Shown here in pieces: positions 27,525 through 36,538 of a stretch of 59,721 bases of DNA (within the stretch, counting starts at the first letter, position 1; every line of letters begins with the position of its first letter). The position numbers were made by a program, and so were the translations under genes. Source of the stretch: Pseudomonadota bacterium (GTDB lineage Bacteria; Bdellovibrionota_C; UBA2361; SZUA-149). The DNA lies in contig JAKPSH010000161.1 of NCBI GenBank assembly GCA_029555385.1, positions 8,001 to 67,721 of the forward strand, given 5' to 3'. Below the pieces are notes generated by a model. It did no database searches and had not been told where the DNA came from. It saw only the letters and a list, made by a program, of their open reading frames with translations.

Positions 27525-27764
27525 CTATTTTACCTCGCGAAAACGATGCAGCAGCATCGCTTTTGCCACTTCTCGCGAATCTATCGAATAAGTTCCTTGC
27601 TCAATCTCTTCTTTTATTCTTTTAACTTTACGTACGCGCTCTGCCAGCCACTCCATCTTGAGGGTTGTGACGCTACGACGACGAAGACGCTTCTCGACCT
27701 TACACTCGACCAAACAGTCGCAGGGGCTTTTCTTTATCGCTGTATTTTCCATATTCCAAACCAC
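27525..27764 (-). CDS. FlgM-like anti-sigma-28 factor
   Basis: 79 residues from a GTG; an ATG at 27752 would remove four. The C-terminal half LAERVRKVKRIKEEIEQG then TYSIDSREVAKAML fits the FlgM signature, where two helices bind sigma-28 (FliA) and the ...GxYxxDxxxxAxxxL motif is conserved. The N-terminus is short, basic and disordered, as in FlgM, which is exported through the flagellar type III apparatus to free sigma-28. No flagellar gene is in the window, but an SctV-family export gate and other T3SS genes lie just upstream on the same strand. It has its own strong terminator. The family call is good; the cognate sigma is not here. Confidence 0.7.
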   Translation of the reverse strand: MVWNMENTAIKKSPCDCLVECKVEKRLRRRSVTTLKMEWLAERVRKVKRIKEEIEQGTYSIDSREVAKAMLLHRFREVK

Positions 27765-28123
27765 TTCCCGCCTAAGTTGTTAACACCCACGCTGCTTCCC
27801 GTTCAGACAACCAACGCACAAATTTGAACAGGATACATCGTCTCAAGTAAGAGAAACGGCTACGCCTGGGAAAAACTTAAGCTTTTTTTCCAAAAAAATG
27901 CACAATTTTGAACAATTTTTTATTCCATCAATTCAAGACCTTAGGCGGTAAACATTAATTTCTGGCGGAAAGGACCTAGGCATCTACGTAAGTCATTGAT
28001 TCTATTGAATCCTCCCGCTAGTCAAAAACATTAATAGTTATAGGTGATTGAGCATTTCTGAACATTGAGATGCTGTATCTTGGTCGAGTCGGGTTTTCGC
28101 TCCCGCCGTAAAGTAGCCGGACC
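27765..28123. other. Intergenic region between sctQ and the FlgM-like gene
   Basis: 359 nt, strongly AT-rich at 27870-27940 with a GGAAAAA ... TTTTTCC inverted pair and phased A/T tracts. It must contain the promoter of the FlgM-like gene. No intrinsic terminator for sctQ was found. Confidence 0.4.
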
Positions 28124-29182
28124 TTACTTAGGCAGAACGCGCAGAGCAAAGCTGCCGTTTATTACACCAAGCGTCGCTGATGCCACATGTTCCCCGCTGA
28201 CGATTAAGGAAACACGACTGCCCAAGGGAGTCTCCGTGAGCAATACCGCGCCGCGTTGAGCGTGCTCAATCAAGCCTTCATGATCGATGTCCGTCTGGGC
28301 CAGCTCAACACGCATTCGTGTTGTTCCTTCGGGAAAGCTCACCGCTGCTGGATGAGTATTGGTTACTTCCAAGGCGTAACGGTCTCTAAACTGACAAATA
28401 TTTCCTTCAACCCAAGCCCGTCCGTTAACTCGCACTCTTGCTTTGCGCGATACTGGTAGTTCCAGATCGACCACGGCACCGCTCCTGACGTAATCGATCA
28501 GCATCGCCGGCGGCACACCCAACTCGGCAATTTCGATCCCCGCGTAAAAGACTTCATCCCCAAGAACACCCCCTGCCGCCGCGTGCCGATCATCGAACAA
28601 TTTCCGCCGCCAGCGCCCGTCAAGCTTTTCTAGGAGCCGCTGTCCGAAGCCAAACCATATAGTACAGAGGCTGCCGTCAATTTCAACATTGAGATTAAGC
28701 GCCGCGGCAACGTCCACACCGCTCCAATCACCCGATGAAAGATACCGGGCAACTAATCCTTCGCTGCCGCTCCAGCTCCGGGAAAGGGAAGACAACAACC
28801 GCCGCTGGATATAATCAAGGGCAACTGCGGCAGCAGACGGACCACAGCCTGGAAGCAGAGTCTGCGCGATAATTGAACCGGCATCACGTTCAAATGCTAT
28901 CACCGCCAACTCACTGTCCACCTCGAAGATCACCGGACACTCCAGCGTTTCCGGCAACTCAAAAACCCTTTCACAAGAGCGAAATGTCAGGCTGCTTGTT
29001 AAAACATGGGAAAGCGGCAGCCAGTGATCCGCAAGCGCCGGAAACCACGCCGCAGGATCTGCCGCGAGGTATCCCCGGCTGTAACGCGCCGCATCATGGC
29101 CGACCACAGGCAAGAACTCATCCGGGCGCCACTCGGCTAAGTGCACATCAGGTCCGTCTATGATTCGGCCTTCGCCACGCAT
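28124..29182 (-). CDS. sctQ: T3SS cytosolic ring protein SctQ (SpoA domains)
   Basis: 352 residues. The C-terminus ends GSRVSLIVSGEHVASATLGV then INGSFALRVLP, the classic FliN/SpoA pattern (xLIxxGxxVAxGELVxINxxFGVRI). Another SpoA-like segment lies at about 235-290 (GVPPAMLIDYVRSGAVVDLELP). SctQ forms the cytosolic sorting platform of the injectisome with SctK, SctL and the ATPase. It begins 8 nt after sctO and is the last gene of the minus-strand block. The N-terminal 200 residues are poorly conserved, as usual. Length matches YscQ/CdsQ proteins. Confidence 0.83.
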   Translation of the reverse strand: MRGEGRIIDGPDVHLAEWRPDEFLPVVGHDAARYSRGYLAADPAAWFPALADHWLPLSHVLTSSLTFRSCERVFELPETLECPVIFEVDSELAVIAFERDAGSIIAQTLLPGCGPSAAAVALDYIQRRLLSSLSRSWSGSEGLVARYLSSGDWSGVDVAAALNLNVEIDGSLCTIWFGFGQRLLEKLDGRWRRKLFDDRHAAAGGVLGDEVFYAGIEIAELGVPPAMLIDYVRSGAVVDLELPVSRKARVRVNGRAWVEGNICQFRDRYALEVTNTHPAAVSFPEGTTRMRVELAQTDIDHEGLIEHAQRGAVLLTETPLGSRVSLIVSGEHVASATLGVINGSFALRVLPK

Positions 29183-29190
29183 GATTAAAC

Positions 29191-29667
29191 CTACCTTGTC
29201 CGCCGGTATAGATTAAGCTCATCTATCGCATCTTCTTCCATTGCGGCATTATGTACACGTTCTGTTTGCCGCCGATTCTCGATAAATTTCTCAATTTTCT
29301 TCTTCTCAATTCGAGCATCAATCAACGCTTGCTCTGCCAACCGGGCACGCTCCAGAGCCCGGCGCAACTCCTGAGTGCGCTCTTCAAACTCCGCAGATAA
29401 CCGCTCGATATCCGCACTCAAACGTTTGCTGTAGCGCGAAATCGCGGACAATCGCAGCGCATCCCCGTTCAGCAAAGCTGCGCCGCGATCTACATGCTCC
29501 AACTTTTGCAGTTTCTTGAGCATGACGGTGCGTTTTCCGGCCAGTTCATCAACCAGCTTCTGCCGCTGCACCACGATATCATCAACCTTTCGTTTACGCT
29601 CGAACGCTTGCTGCTCATCAATCTCGCAAGAAGTCTGCAGCGCTTGTAGTTTGCCATCCTTCGCCAT
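29191..29667 (-). CDS. sctO: T3SS central stalk SctO (YscO/FliJ-like)
   Basis: 158 residues, almost entirely charged coiled coil (CEIDEQQAFERKRKVDD, LSADIERLSAEFEERTQ), ending LNLYRRTR. Size, coiled-coil character and position directly before sctQ match YscO/FliJ, the stalk that couples the export ATPase to the SctV gate. Sequence conservation in this family is very low, so the call rests on fold character and gene order. The start ATG follows the 77-residue gene by 16 nt. Confidence 0.65.
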   Translation of the reverse strand: MAKDGKLQALQTSCEIDEQQAFERKRKVDDIVVQRQKLVDELAGKRTVMLKKLQKLEHVDRGAALLNGDALRLSAISRYSKRLSADIERLSAEFEERTQELRRALERARLAEQALIDARIEKKKIEKFIENRRQTERVHNAAMEEDAIDELNLYRRTR

Positions 29668-29683
29668 CTTTCACCAGTCCAAC

Positions 29684-29917
29684 TCACAAAGACGAATCGA
29701 GTTCTTGCAAAGCTTCGCGCAAGAGCGTACCGATAAGCGGCAAACGCAGTTCCGGCGACAACTCGGCCAGATCCTTGGCTGCTCTCATCAGCGCAAGCTG
29801 CCTTTCTTTATCACAACCCAAATACTCAGCAGCATCGTGCCCATCCAGCAAAACAGCAATCGCGACCAGGGCTCTCTCTCGCGTTCCCAGCGCCCGGAAT
29901 CGTGACACATCTGGCAT
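29684..29917 (-). CDS. Small helical protein in the T3SS operon
   Basis: 77 residues, predicted helical (RFRALGTRERALVAIAVL, RQLALMRAAKDLAEL), no signal or membrane segment. No family is recognised. In related T3SS operons the space between sctJ and sctO is occupied by sctL and the ATPase sctN; here only this small gene stands there. It lies 34 nt after sctJ and 16 nt before sctO, so it is clearly within the operon. It may be a small platform or chaperone subunit; this is inference from position. Confidence 0.6.
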   Translation of the reverse strand: MPDVSRFRALGTRERALVAIAVLLDGHDAAEYLGCDKERQLALMRAAKDLAELSPELRLPLIGTLLREALQELDSSL

Positions 29918-29951
29918 AATCTTCTCCTATCAGTCACGGCGTTTGCGCATT

Positions 29952-30935
29952 TTACTCCGCTTGAGGTTTTTTCATCTTCGCCGTATCCCGGCGAGGTTTG
30001 TAAGTTCCCGTATCATCAGGGCCTTGTCCCTCAAAGACAGCTTCGAGCTTTACGGCACGGTTTTTTGCCGGCTGACGCAAGCCCTTACCAAATCTTCTGC
30101 GGATATTTGCCTCCGCCCACGAATAGCCGGCGGCTGCACCAAAGACACAACAAAGAACAAGATAAAGAATAACTTGCAGAAGCGCTTTGAGCCGCTCTTC
30201 TCTCGGCACACGGAAAACAAACGGTTTAAGCTGTATCCAGCGGGAGTTTTCGTTGTTTAGATCTTTTACATTACCGTTGCCGGGAACAAATAAATTATTT
30301 TCACCCGGAACGCTCACCCGTGAAGTGCTTAAGAGGATATCGTCCGGCAGCAGCCCAGGAACAATTTTGGCCGCGATTTCCTTCGCTCGATTCTCTGAAA
30401 AAGGCAAGTTGCCTGAAGGTGAGGCGTAACGGATGGTGATTGACGCCGTTGGCTTCCGTTCCGCGCTTTTGGCCGTCCGGTGCAAGTCGAGATTTGATCG
30501 TATAAATGCTCGAGCGTCAACCACCCCGTCTAGAGCCTGCCGCAGCGCGCTCTCAACTTGGATGCTTAACAGGTAGTCGAGACGAACAGCATTAATTTCC
30601 GGCGACAGCGGAGTAAATCCTTGCTGCCGCGTCAAATCTTCGATACTTCGTTCTTCGCGCTTGGGCAAGCCATAACCGCTGAGAACACCGAGCGCGCGCA
30701 AATAATCGCTTTCCGGGACATCAATACGATAACGTTCTTCGCGTCCCGATATTGTCTTTACTCTTTGAGCAACAATTTGGGACTGCTGGAGTGCGACAGT
30801 TATATCAATCGACTGACGGGCATCAAGCCCGCCTAGAAGTTCCTTAGTGTTATCGCAGCCGCATAAAAGCACACCGGCAAAGACAATGACCATGATGGCA
30901 AGTTCTTGCCCGTATCTTGCCGTCTTATCCGTCAT
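29952..30935 (-). CDS. sctJ: T3SS inner-ring lipoprotein SctJ (YscJ family)
   Basis: 327 residues. A signal segment ends in a lipobox-like LLCGC with Cys27. The YscJ/FliF ring domains follow (about 40-110 and 120-215; marks ALGVLSGYGLPKREE and VDARAFIRSNL). A membrane helix at about 255-277 (LLQVILYLVLCCVFGAAAGY) leaves a basic cytosolic tail. YscJ-family proteins form the inner-membrane MS ring of injectisomes. The residue order and anchor arrangement are normal, with a tail longer than YscJ, as in chlamydial CdsJ. It lies 42 nt after the zinc-ribbon FHA gene. Confidence 0.88.
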   Translation of the reverse strand: MTDKTARYGQELAIMVIVFAGVLLCGCDNTKELLGGLDARQSIDITVALQQSQIVAQRVKTISGREERYRIDVPESDYLRALGVLSGYGLPKREERSIEDLTRQQGFTPLSPEINAVRLDYLLSIQVESALRQALDGVVDARAFIRSNLDLHRTAKSAERKPTASITIRYASPSGNLPFSENRAKEIAAKIVPGLLPDDILLSTSRVSVPGENNLFVPGNGNVKDLNNENSRWIQLKPFVFRVPREERLKALLQVILYLVLCCVFGAAAGYSWAEANIRRRFGKGLRQPAKNRAVKLEAVFEGQGPDDTGTYKPRRDTAKMKKPQAE

Positions 30936-30977
30936 AACCGAGTATTCTCATACGCCGGCCTGCTTCGCGCCCCGGCC

Positions 30978-32273
30978 TTACCTGCGTCCGGAAAAAGGAA
31001 CTAGACACACCAATACTTCATAACCACCAAACCTTATTGCGTCACCGTGTTCGACAGATACCGCATCGCGAACTTGAACAAATGACTCTTTGCCCTTGCG
31101 TTTAATGAACGTCCCGTGTTCGCTCATCAGATCTTGCACCTTCAAACCTTCCCCACGAGACGCAGCGACCAAACAATGCGGGGTCGAGATCGCACTGTCC
31201 GGGATAACCATATCACTTTTACGCAGCCGCTGTCTGCCGATAAAAAATTTGCCGGCCCTGATTTCCGCAGCGATTCCTCTCGAGTCCTGATCGAAATTCA
31301 CCAGCCAACCAAGCAGGATACCTTCCTCTTGCGGAGATGTACTCGCTTCTTCCATGCTTCCTGAACCCGCCTGGGCGCGTGAATCACTTCCTCGGCCAAA
31401 CGCACTTTCATTTACCGCAGACTCATGGGTTGCCATATATTCCTCCCTCTTTGGTTCGAAAACTTCCGGCTGTTTTTCTTGTGCCGGGCTGACCTCGATT
31501 ATTCTTTCATCATGACTTAATGCGGGGGATGCATCGGCTAGGCCGGGATGACGACGTTTGCGTCTTCTTCTGCGCTTCTTCTTGGTTGGGGGCCGTATTT
31601 CTCCGGCAAGAGCTGCTCCGGGACTATCCGCGATATCAACGGCTTCGTCATCCTCTTCTGCAATGTAGTCATCCTCTTCGTCTTCATCTTCCGGCACAAC
31701 TTCATCAAATGCTGGAGCAGCCGGGCCCGCAGACCGCCATTTATCTTCTGGCTGGAAGGGCTCGGCTTTCCTTTCTCCACCGTAAACTGGAGCTTGAGCA
31801 TTCAGCACGGGGGGCCGCTCTGACAGATCCAGCGCAGATTCGTCGTCCATCGCTGGTGCGGATTCTACCGCATACACTTCTTCCGCCGCTTCCGGCTCAT
31901 CAAAAAATTCCGGCTCCAGATCCTTATCGTGCTCTACGTCCTCATCCGGCCACAAATCAGTTTCGTCAAAGCGGGGAGCGGGCGGTTCATGATGCCGCTT
32001 TACTTCCCGGCTATCCGCAGGTTCCTCCGACCTTGAAGAAACTTCTTCGCGCGCATGAGACTCCGAAAAATCGCCCGTATCTTCCCTTTCAACAGAGATC
32101 GTACGTTGCCGCACTCGGCTTTTCTTCTTCATCGGATCGGAGTCACCCATCGCATCCGATCCTTCAGCTTCGAAATAGTGACCGCACATTCTGCAGCGGG
32201 TTGCCACTGCCGGAACCAAACTACGGCAGCTCGGACAACGAATAAAAGTCAGCTCTGTCTCTTCGCTACTCAT
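30978..32273 (-). CDS. Zinc-ribbon FHA-domain protein
   Basis: 431 residues. The N-terminus has a zinc-ribbon with Cys13-x2-Cys16 and Cys27-x2-Cys30 (CPSC...CRMC). A long acidic, disordered middle (about 40-300, with a Lys/Arg patch KKKRRRRRKRRH) follows, and the C-terminal 115 residues form an FHA domain (FFIGRQRLRKSD, ISTPHCLVA, LMSEHGTFIKR). FHA domains bind phosphothreonine peptides. It sits between the SctD-like and sctJ genes, so it is likely to join T3SS assembly to kinase signalling. The FHA part is closely similar to that of the FHA gene at 47448-48458 (FxxDxxxxxxEIRAGxxxI), suggesting a duplication. Confidence 0.82.
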   Translation of the reverse strand: MSSEETELTFIRCPSCRSLVPAVATRCRMCGHYFEAEGSDAMGDSDPMKKKSRVRQRTISVEREDTGDFSESHAREEVSSRSEEPADSREVKRHHEPPAPRFDETDLWPDEDVEHDKDLEPEFFDEPEAAEEVYAVESAPAMDDESALDLSERPPVLNAQAPVYGGERKAEPFQPEDKWRSAGPAAPAFDEVVPEDEDEEDDYIAEEDDEAVDIADSPGAALAGEIRPPTKKKRRRRRKRRHPGLADASPALSHDERIIEVSPAQEKQPEVFEPKREEYMATHESAVNESAFGRGSDSRAQAGSGSMEEASTSPQEEGILLGWLVNFDQDSRGIAAEIRAGKFFIGRQRLRKSDMVIPDSAISTPHCLVAASRGEGLKVQDLMSEHGTFIKRKGKESFVQVRDAVSVEHGDAIRFGGYEVLVCLVPFSGRR

Positions 32274-32296
32274 AAAACCTCCTCAACATCGCCCCA

Positions 32297-33919
32297 TCAA
32301 TCCAAGGAAATAAAATAGGGGCCGCCGAGAAAACTAACACTTAAAACAATAATCACTACCAACAGCACTAAACCGAGACCAAATACTAACAACTTTCCCG
32401 TCCCACTAAACTGATTTGAATCCAGAGTTTCTTCTCCGAATTCCGCTTCAGCCAGCAGCTCGTAATCAGCGTCGAATTCCTGAGCGTTATCTGGCGCCTG
32501 CCTTCGCGTTCGCTGATACCGTTCAAAATCGGTAAACGCCTCCTGCTGTCCTCTTCTTCCCCTCAAGGAAGCATCAGCGTGTCCTGAATTCCCATATTCT
32601 TCTGCGTAGATACGCTCACCATTTTCTGATGCAACTTCCCTACGATCCTGTGCGAAATTTGACTGCCGGTGTACGAGTTTCTCAAACACGTTCTTGTCGT
32701 TTGGCGCATTAAATTTATGTCCCAACGAGCCTGCCAGACCGGCAGCTTTCTCCAACACGGCTCTAATGTCCTCTGGAGATTGACCAAGAGGAGGGAACTC
32801 CTCGTCTTCACCAGCACTGGAACCTGGAACCGAATAATCGGGATTAATATCCTGTTGGAAATAAGTCTGTTCATCCGCCTCGCTCGAACACACCGCAATC
32901 TCTACTCCAGAACATAAGTCTAAAACCGCTAAGCCAACCGGCAAATCCACCGATCGCCCGCGCGGCAGGCGCTGTCCCTTAATGTATGTTCCGTTGCTGC
33001 TATGGTCCACTGCCCGTACCGTATCGTCGCCTGTCCAGACGAGTTCTACATGATTGCGGGAAATATGCGGGTAATTCGCCCAAATATCATTAGCAGGATC
33101 CCGTCCCACGGTGATGCGCTGATGCTGTTTAAGAGAATAACGAACTGGGCGAACTGTTTCGCATTTCGTTACGATGCATGGATACACTGCCAGAGCTGAT
33201 GTATCGGGATACTTCTTGCTTTCGGAGTTTAGCCGGGCAACATCATCAGCACTGAGTATCGGCATTAATGTGAATTCTGCGCCCAGCAATATTAATTCAC
33301 CTGGCTGCAGAAAACGACGTCCTGATACCCGCTCTTCCCCGATAAATGTGCCGTTTGTGCTTCCCAGATCCTCAACCCAGCATGAATCACTTTCCATACC
33401 GATACGCGCATGCTCTCCTGAAACGTCGGACGCATCAAGCCGCAGGCCGCATTTACGCGAGCGCCCAATCAAGAGCGGCTGCGCTGCCGGAAACGAAACG
33501 AACATCGGCTGCGCACCGAGCACAGCCACTGCAGGGAAAAGAGGCGAACCAGAGCTTGCGGCACGGCGGAGCACGCGCACCGCAGCTCGATCCGGGAATT
33601 CGTCAGGCATCAGGTTTAAGTCGATATCTAACGACGTAACATGAAAACTGAGACTGCCCAAACGCAGCTCAGCTTCCCCGGCGTAAGTTCCTTCGAGAAA
33701 CGATGGATTCGCTGCTGGCTGCCCGGGACGCCGGACTGGCAGACAGCTAAATTCTCGTCCTAAACCGCGAATCAAGCGCAGCTCACAAACACTTGATGCT
33801 GCTCCTTCGACAACAACATGAGCCAGTTCACTGCTGCCAATGATTGCGTTTGAACGCCGGACCAGTATCGTCTCCGGTGGGCTTATGCCATCACGAAAGT
33901 CTATCTCTAATGCAAACAC
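32297..33919 (-). CDS. SctD-like tail-anchored protein with three FHA domains
   Basis: 540 residues. An N-terminal degenerate FHA-like segment (about 20-115; RRSNAIIGSSELAH) is followed by two clear FHA domains: about 145-215 (LLIGRSRKCGLRL, SGEHARI, LGSTNGTFIG) and about 262-335 (ITVGRDPANDIW, ISRNHVELVW, HSSNGTYIKG). A long acidic linker ends in a membrane helix at about 510-531 with only 9 residues outside. SctD proteins carry a cytosolic FHA then a membrane helix and a large periplasmic part; that part is missing here. Chlamydial CdsD has several FHA domains. SctD role is inferred from position beside sctJ. Confidence 0.75.
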   Translation of the reverse strand: MFALEIDFRDGISPPETILVRRSNAIIGSSELAHVVVEGAASSVCELRLIRGLGREFSCLPVRRPGQPAANPSFLEGTYAGEAELRLGSLSFHVTSLDIDLNLMPDEFPDRAAVRVLRRAASSGSPLFPAVAVLGAQPMFVSFPAAQPLLIGRSRKCGLRLDASDVSGEHARIGMESDSCWVEDLGSTNGTFIGEERVSGRRFLQPGELILLGAEFTLMPILSADDVARLNSESKKYPDTSALAVYPCIVTKCETVRPVRYSLKQHQRITVGRDPANDIWANYPHISRNHVELVWTGDDTVRAVDHSSNGTYIKGQRLPRGRSVDLPVGLAVLDLCSGVEIAVCSSEADEQTYFQQDINPDYSVPGSSAGEDEEFPPLGQSPEDIRAVLEKAAGLAGSLGHKFNAPNDKNVFEKLVHRQSNFAQDRREVASENGERIYAEEYGNSGHADASLRGRRGQQEAFTDFERYQRTRRQAPDNAQEFDADYELLAEAEFGEETLDSNQFSGTGKLLVFGLGLVLLVVIIVLSVSFLGGPYFISLD

Positions 33920-33934
33920 CTCTCTGGTCCTCCA

Positions 33935-36523
33935 TTAACGAACGATTTTCTTATCTCGTTCCCTTGTTACCCAATGCATCTCCCGGTATTTCTGGCGGAC
34001 TTCCTCATCCCGCTCCCGTTCATACCCTCTTAATACACCCTGTAGCGCGACCAACTCATTTCGATCCCTAAGGGCGGCAACCACTGCCATACGCACATCT
34101 TTCTCTGGATAATCCAACAAACCTAGCAGTACTTCTGTCGTCATTGATGGACCCATTCGGTTGACGGCCGCCCGGATAAGCGCCTGACTCCCCGATCCGA
34201 CTATCACACGAAACATTACGCCGCCTGAATAAGGCATCAATGTATTAAAAGCTTCGTTCACATCTTCTGCCGAAGCCCGATCAATAAGGCCAAGAATCCC
34301 TATCGCCTTGCTAATTATTCTTCGCCGATCCCAATGGTAAGACTTCACCCATTTTATCAAGCTCTCTGCTGGCTGCACGCGTACCGAACGTCCGGCTAAA
34401 ATATCGAATGCATCCTGCGCTACGGACCTGTCCTTAGCCACAACACAGACCGCAAGCAGCACGATGTCAGAATACGGAGAAACCCATCTGGCAAAGGCAT
34501 CGACCTGCGACTCGTCAACTTCTCCGAGCGCCGCCCGCAGCAGGTCTTCACTAACGACTTCGGTCCGGTTCACGTCTGCCGGCTGTGCCAGAGCTTCCAA
34601 AAAAGCAGAATGAAACGGATCAAGCAATTTGCGGGATAACGCTTCGCGCAGCAGCTCTCCTTGATAGGTTCGAACGAGTCCTTCGCTGTGTGTCAGGGCC
34701 CATCGCAGGTCAGCATCAGAAAATCGCGGTAACAGACCCCCGATATCAGCAGCAAAAAACGACAACAAAACCGGCGAAGAAAAAAGCAAGGCACCGATTC
34801 CTCTAGACGAAAGCTCCTGCTCTGAGACACTGCCGGCAATCATTTTGCGCAGTACTGGAGCAAACTTCTCCTCGGATTCATCCAAGGCCAATGCGGCAGT
34901 CAGCCGCACTGCGATATCCGGCAGTACGCCATAAGTCTTCAGCAAAGCTTTCTTCCGGCTTTCAATGGAACGTGCGGGAGCACATGCTGTAAGCATAAGT
35001 CCATATGCCGGAGAATCCGCCGGATCGCGATTCGCACCACGCTCCAGCTCCGACCAAGACTCAATTACGCTGGCACTTCGCACGAGGCCTGAGTTTTTAA
35101 TTCGCCCAGCAAGCAGGCGCTGGGCTTCAGCACGAAGCACATTCTCGTTGTGGCTCTTTGCTGTGGCGATCATCACGGCATATGCAATGGGTTCATCACT
35201 TTGAGAAACGGCAGCCAAGGCCTCTTTGCGCTTCTCTAACGCAAGTTCACTTGCACCAATCGCACTAATTAATGGCCTTAGTTCCGGAGGTGCATAGTCA
35301 GACTGCAGGATAATCGGATTCTGCAAGTCCCCCATTGCGCCATCTTCAGCGCTGTCTGCATCAGCGTCTTTCTTTGCGGCAGACTTGCCTGCATTTGTCC
35401 AGGAGCCAACGGAATAAAAGACAAATATCGCAAATGCCGCGCCAGCAAATACGGCGGCAACCCACGCGGCGCCAAGCAATAACTTCTTACGTCCGCTTCG
35501 CCCTTCATCGTTTTCCATCCTCTGCGTTTTGGTCGGAAGCGATCTTTGCGATGGGATCGGCAAGTAGTCCTTGCCCTGTTCAGCGGGTGTTTCATGGGGA
35601 TGGACGAGCACTGTCCGGCGTGACCACGCGCTAGAACCTCCCGGTGCCAAACCCGTACGCGTTGCTTCTTCAACGACATCGAGAATCTGACCGGCATCGC
35701 GAAAACGCTGATCCGGACCTATCTCAAGACATCGACCCAAAACATCATCGACCCATCGCGACAGGTGCGGCTTGACTACGGTCGGCGCCGGTGCGCTCAT
35801 CACCGGGTTTTCCACGGGTCCGCCGACCGCTTTATTGCCCATAAGATAACGCCCCGTAAGCAGCCGGTAGCCGTACACACCGAGAGCATATACATCGGTC
35901 AAAATATCGGGACCACTTCCGCTGCGCTGCTCCGGGGCCAAGTAATGATAGGTATCCGCCGGCGGCAGCATCGCTGTCTGCCGCGCTCCGGCGTCGAACG
36001 TTCCCATAAGTCCGACCAGCAGAACCCGGCCTTCTCGATCAAGCGCAAAGGAATCCTCAGAGATATCACCGAGGAAAATGCCATTGGCATGCAGCTCGGC
36101 CGCCAATTTTAGTATCTCACGGAATAACGCCTCACCGTCACCGCCCTGGTCCGCACCCTCAATGACTGAGCGCTGCGCAAGGGGTGCCGTGACCAGAAAA
36201 GCTGCACCGGCGCTGTCAACACCATATTGCAGCACCTCCGGGATCCCCACTCTCAGCTGGCTGATTCTCTTAATGCGGCGGACAAACCGCGCGGATTCCT
36301 CGGAGTGGACTGATAAAGGAAAACGAAGCAGCCATAAATGAGCGATCGCTCCTGTAGAGCGGTCTTCAGCTTGGAAGCATTCTGCTGCCCGGGTAGAAAA
36401 TAGATGTTGCTTTCTGTCAAAACGATCACGAATTCCGGATCTCCCCGGCAGCGCCGTAACCTCGCGCTCATTATCTAACTGCGGCGCACTATCAGGCTGC
36501 TGACTATCAGTCATTTCTCCCAT
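33935..36523 (-). CDS. Membrane pseudokinase with large extracytoplasmic domain
   Basis: 862 residues; a start at ATG 36514 is also possible. Residues about 35-290 follow the Ser/Thr kinase fold (YLAPEQRSGSGPDILTDVYALGVYGYRLLTGRYL), yet key residues are missing: the VAIK Lys region reads AHLWLL, HRDLKPEN reads LGDISEDS, and DFG reads VGLMG. Catalysis is therefore unlikely. A linker leads to one membrane helix (347-371) and about 490 outside residues of helical, HEAT-like character. Placed between sctV and the SctD-like FHA gene (15-nt gaps), it probably recruits or senses for the secretion machine. Chlamydial T3SS operons also carry a kinase-like gene (pkn5). Confidence 0.82.
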   Translation of the reverse strand: MGEMTDSQQPDSAPQLDNEREVTALPGRSGIRDRFDRKQHLFSTRAAECFQAEDRSTGAIAHLWLLRFPLSVHSEESARFVRRIKRISQLRVGIPEVLQYGVDSAGAAFLVTAPLAQRSVIEGADQGGDGEALFREILKLAAELHANGIFLGDISEDSFALDREGRVLLVGLMGTFDAGARQTAMLPPADTYHYLAPEQRSGSGPDILTDVYALGVYGYRLLTGRYLMGNKAVGGPVENPVMSAPAPTVVKPHLSRWVDDVLGRCLEIGPDQRFRDAGQILDVVEEATRTGLAPGGSSAWSRRTVLVHPHETPAEQGKDYLPIPSQRSLPTKTQRMENDEGRSGRKKLLLGAAWVAAVFAGAAFAIFVFYSVGSWTNAGKSAAKKDADADSAEDGAMGDLQNPIILQSDYAPPELRPLISAIGASELALEKRKEALAAVSQSDEPIAYAVMIATAKSHNENVLRAEAQRLLAGRIKNSGLVRSASVIESWSELERGANRDPADSPAYGLMLTACAPARSIESRKKALLKTYGVLPDIAVRLTAALALDESEEKFAPVLRKMIAGSVSEQELSSRGIGALLFSSPVLLSFFAADIGGLLPRFSDADLRWALTHSEGLVRTYQGELLREALSRKLLDPFHSAFLEALAQPADVNRTEVVSEDLLRAALGEVDESQVDAFARWVSPYSDIVLLAVCVVAKDRSVAQDAFDILAGRSVRVQPAESLIKWVKSYHWDRRRIISKAIGILGLIDRASAEDVNEAFNTLMPYSGGVMFRVIVGSGSQALIRAAVNRMGPSMTTEVLLGLLDYPEKDVRMAVVAALRDRNELVALQGVLRGYERERDEEVRQKYREMHWVTRERDKKIVR

Positions 36524-36538
36524 GCCCTCAGCAAAGCA

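Noticed and set aside
31520-32245. 241-codon plus-strand frame rich in Leu, Pro, Arg and His
   Set aside because: Antisense to the acidic disordered part of the zinc-ribbon FHA gene, which explains its composition.
33935-36523. Call as an active Ser/Thr kinase
   Set aside because: The catalytic Lys, HRD and DFG positions are not conserved.
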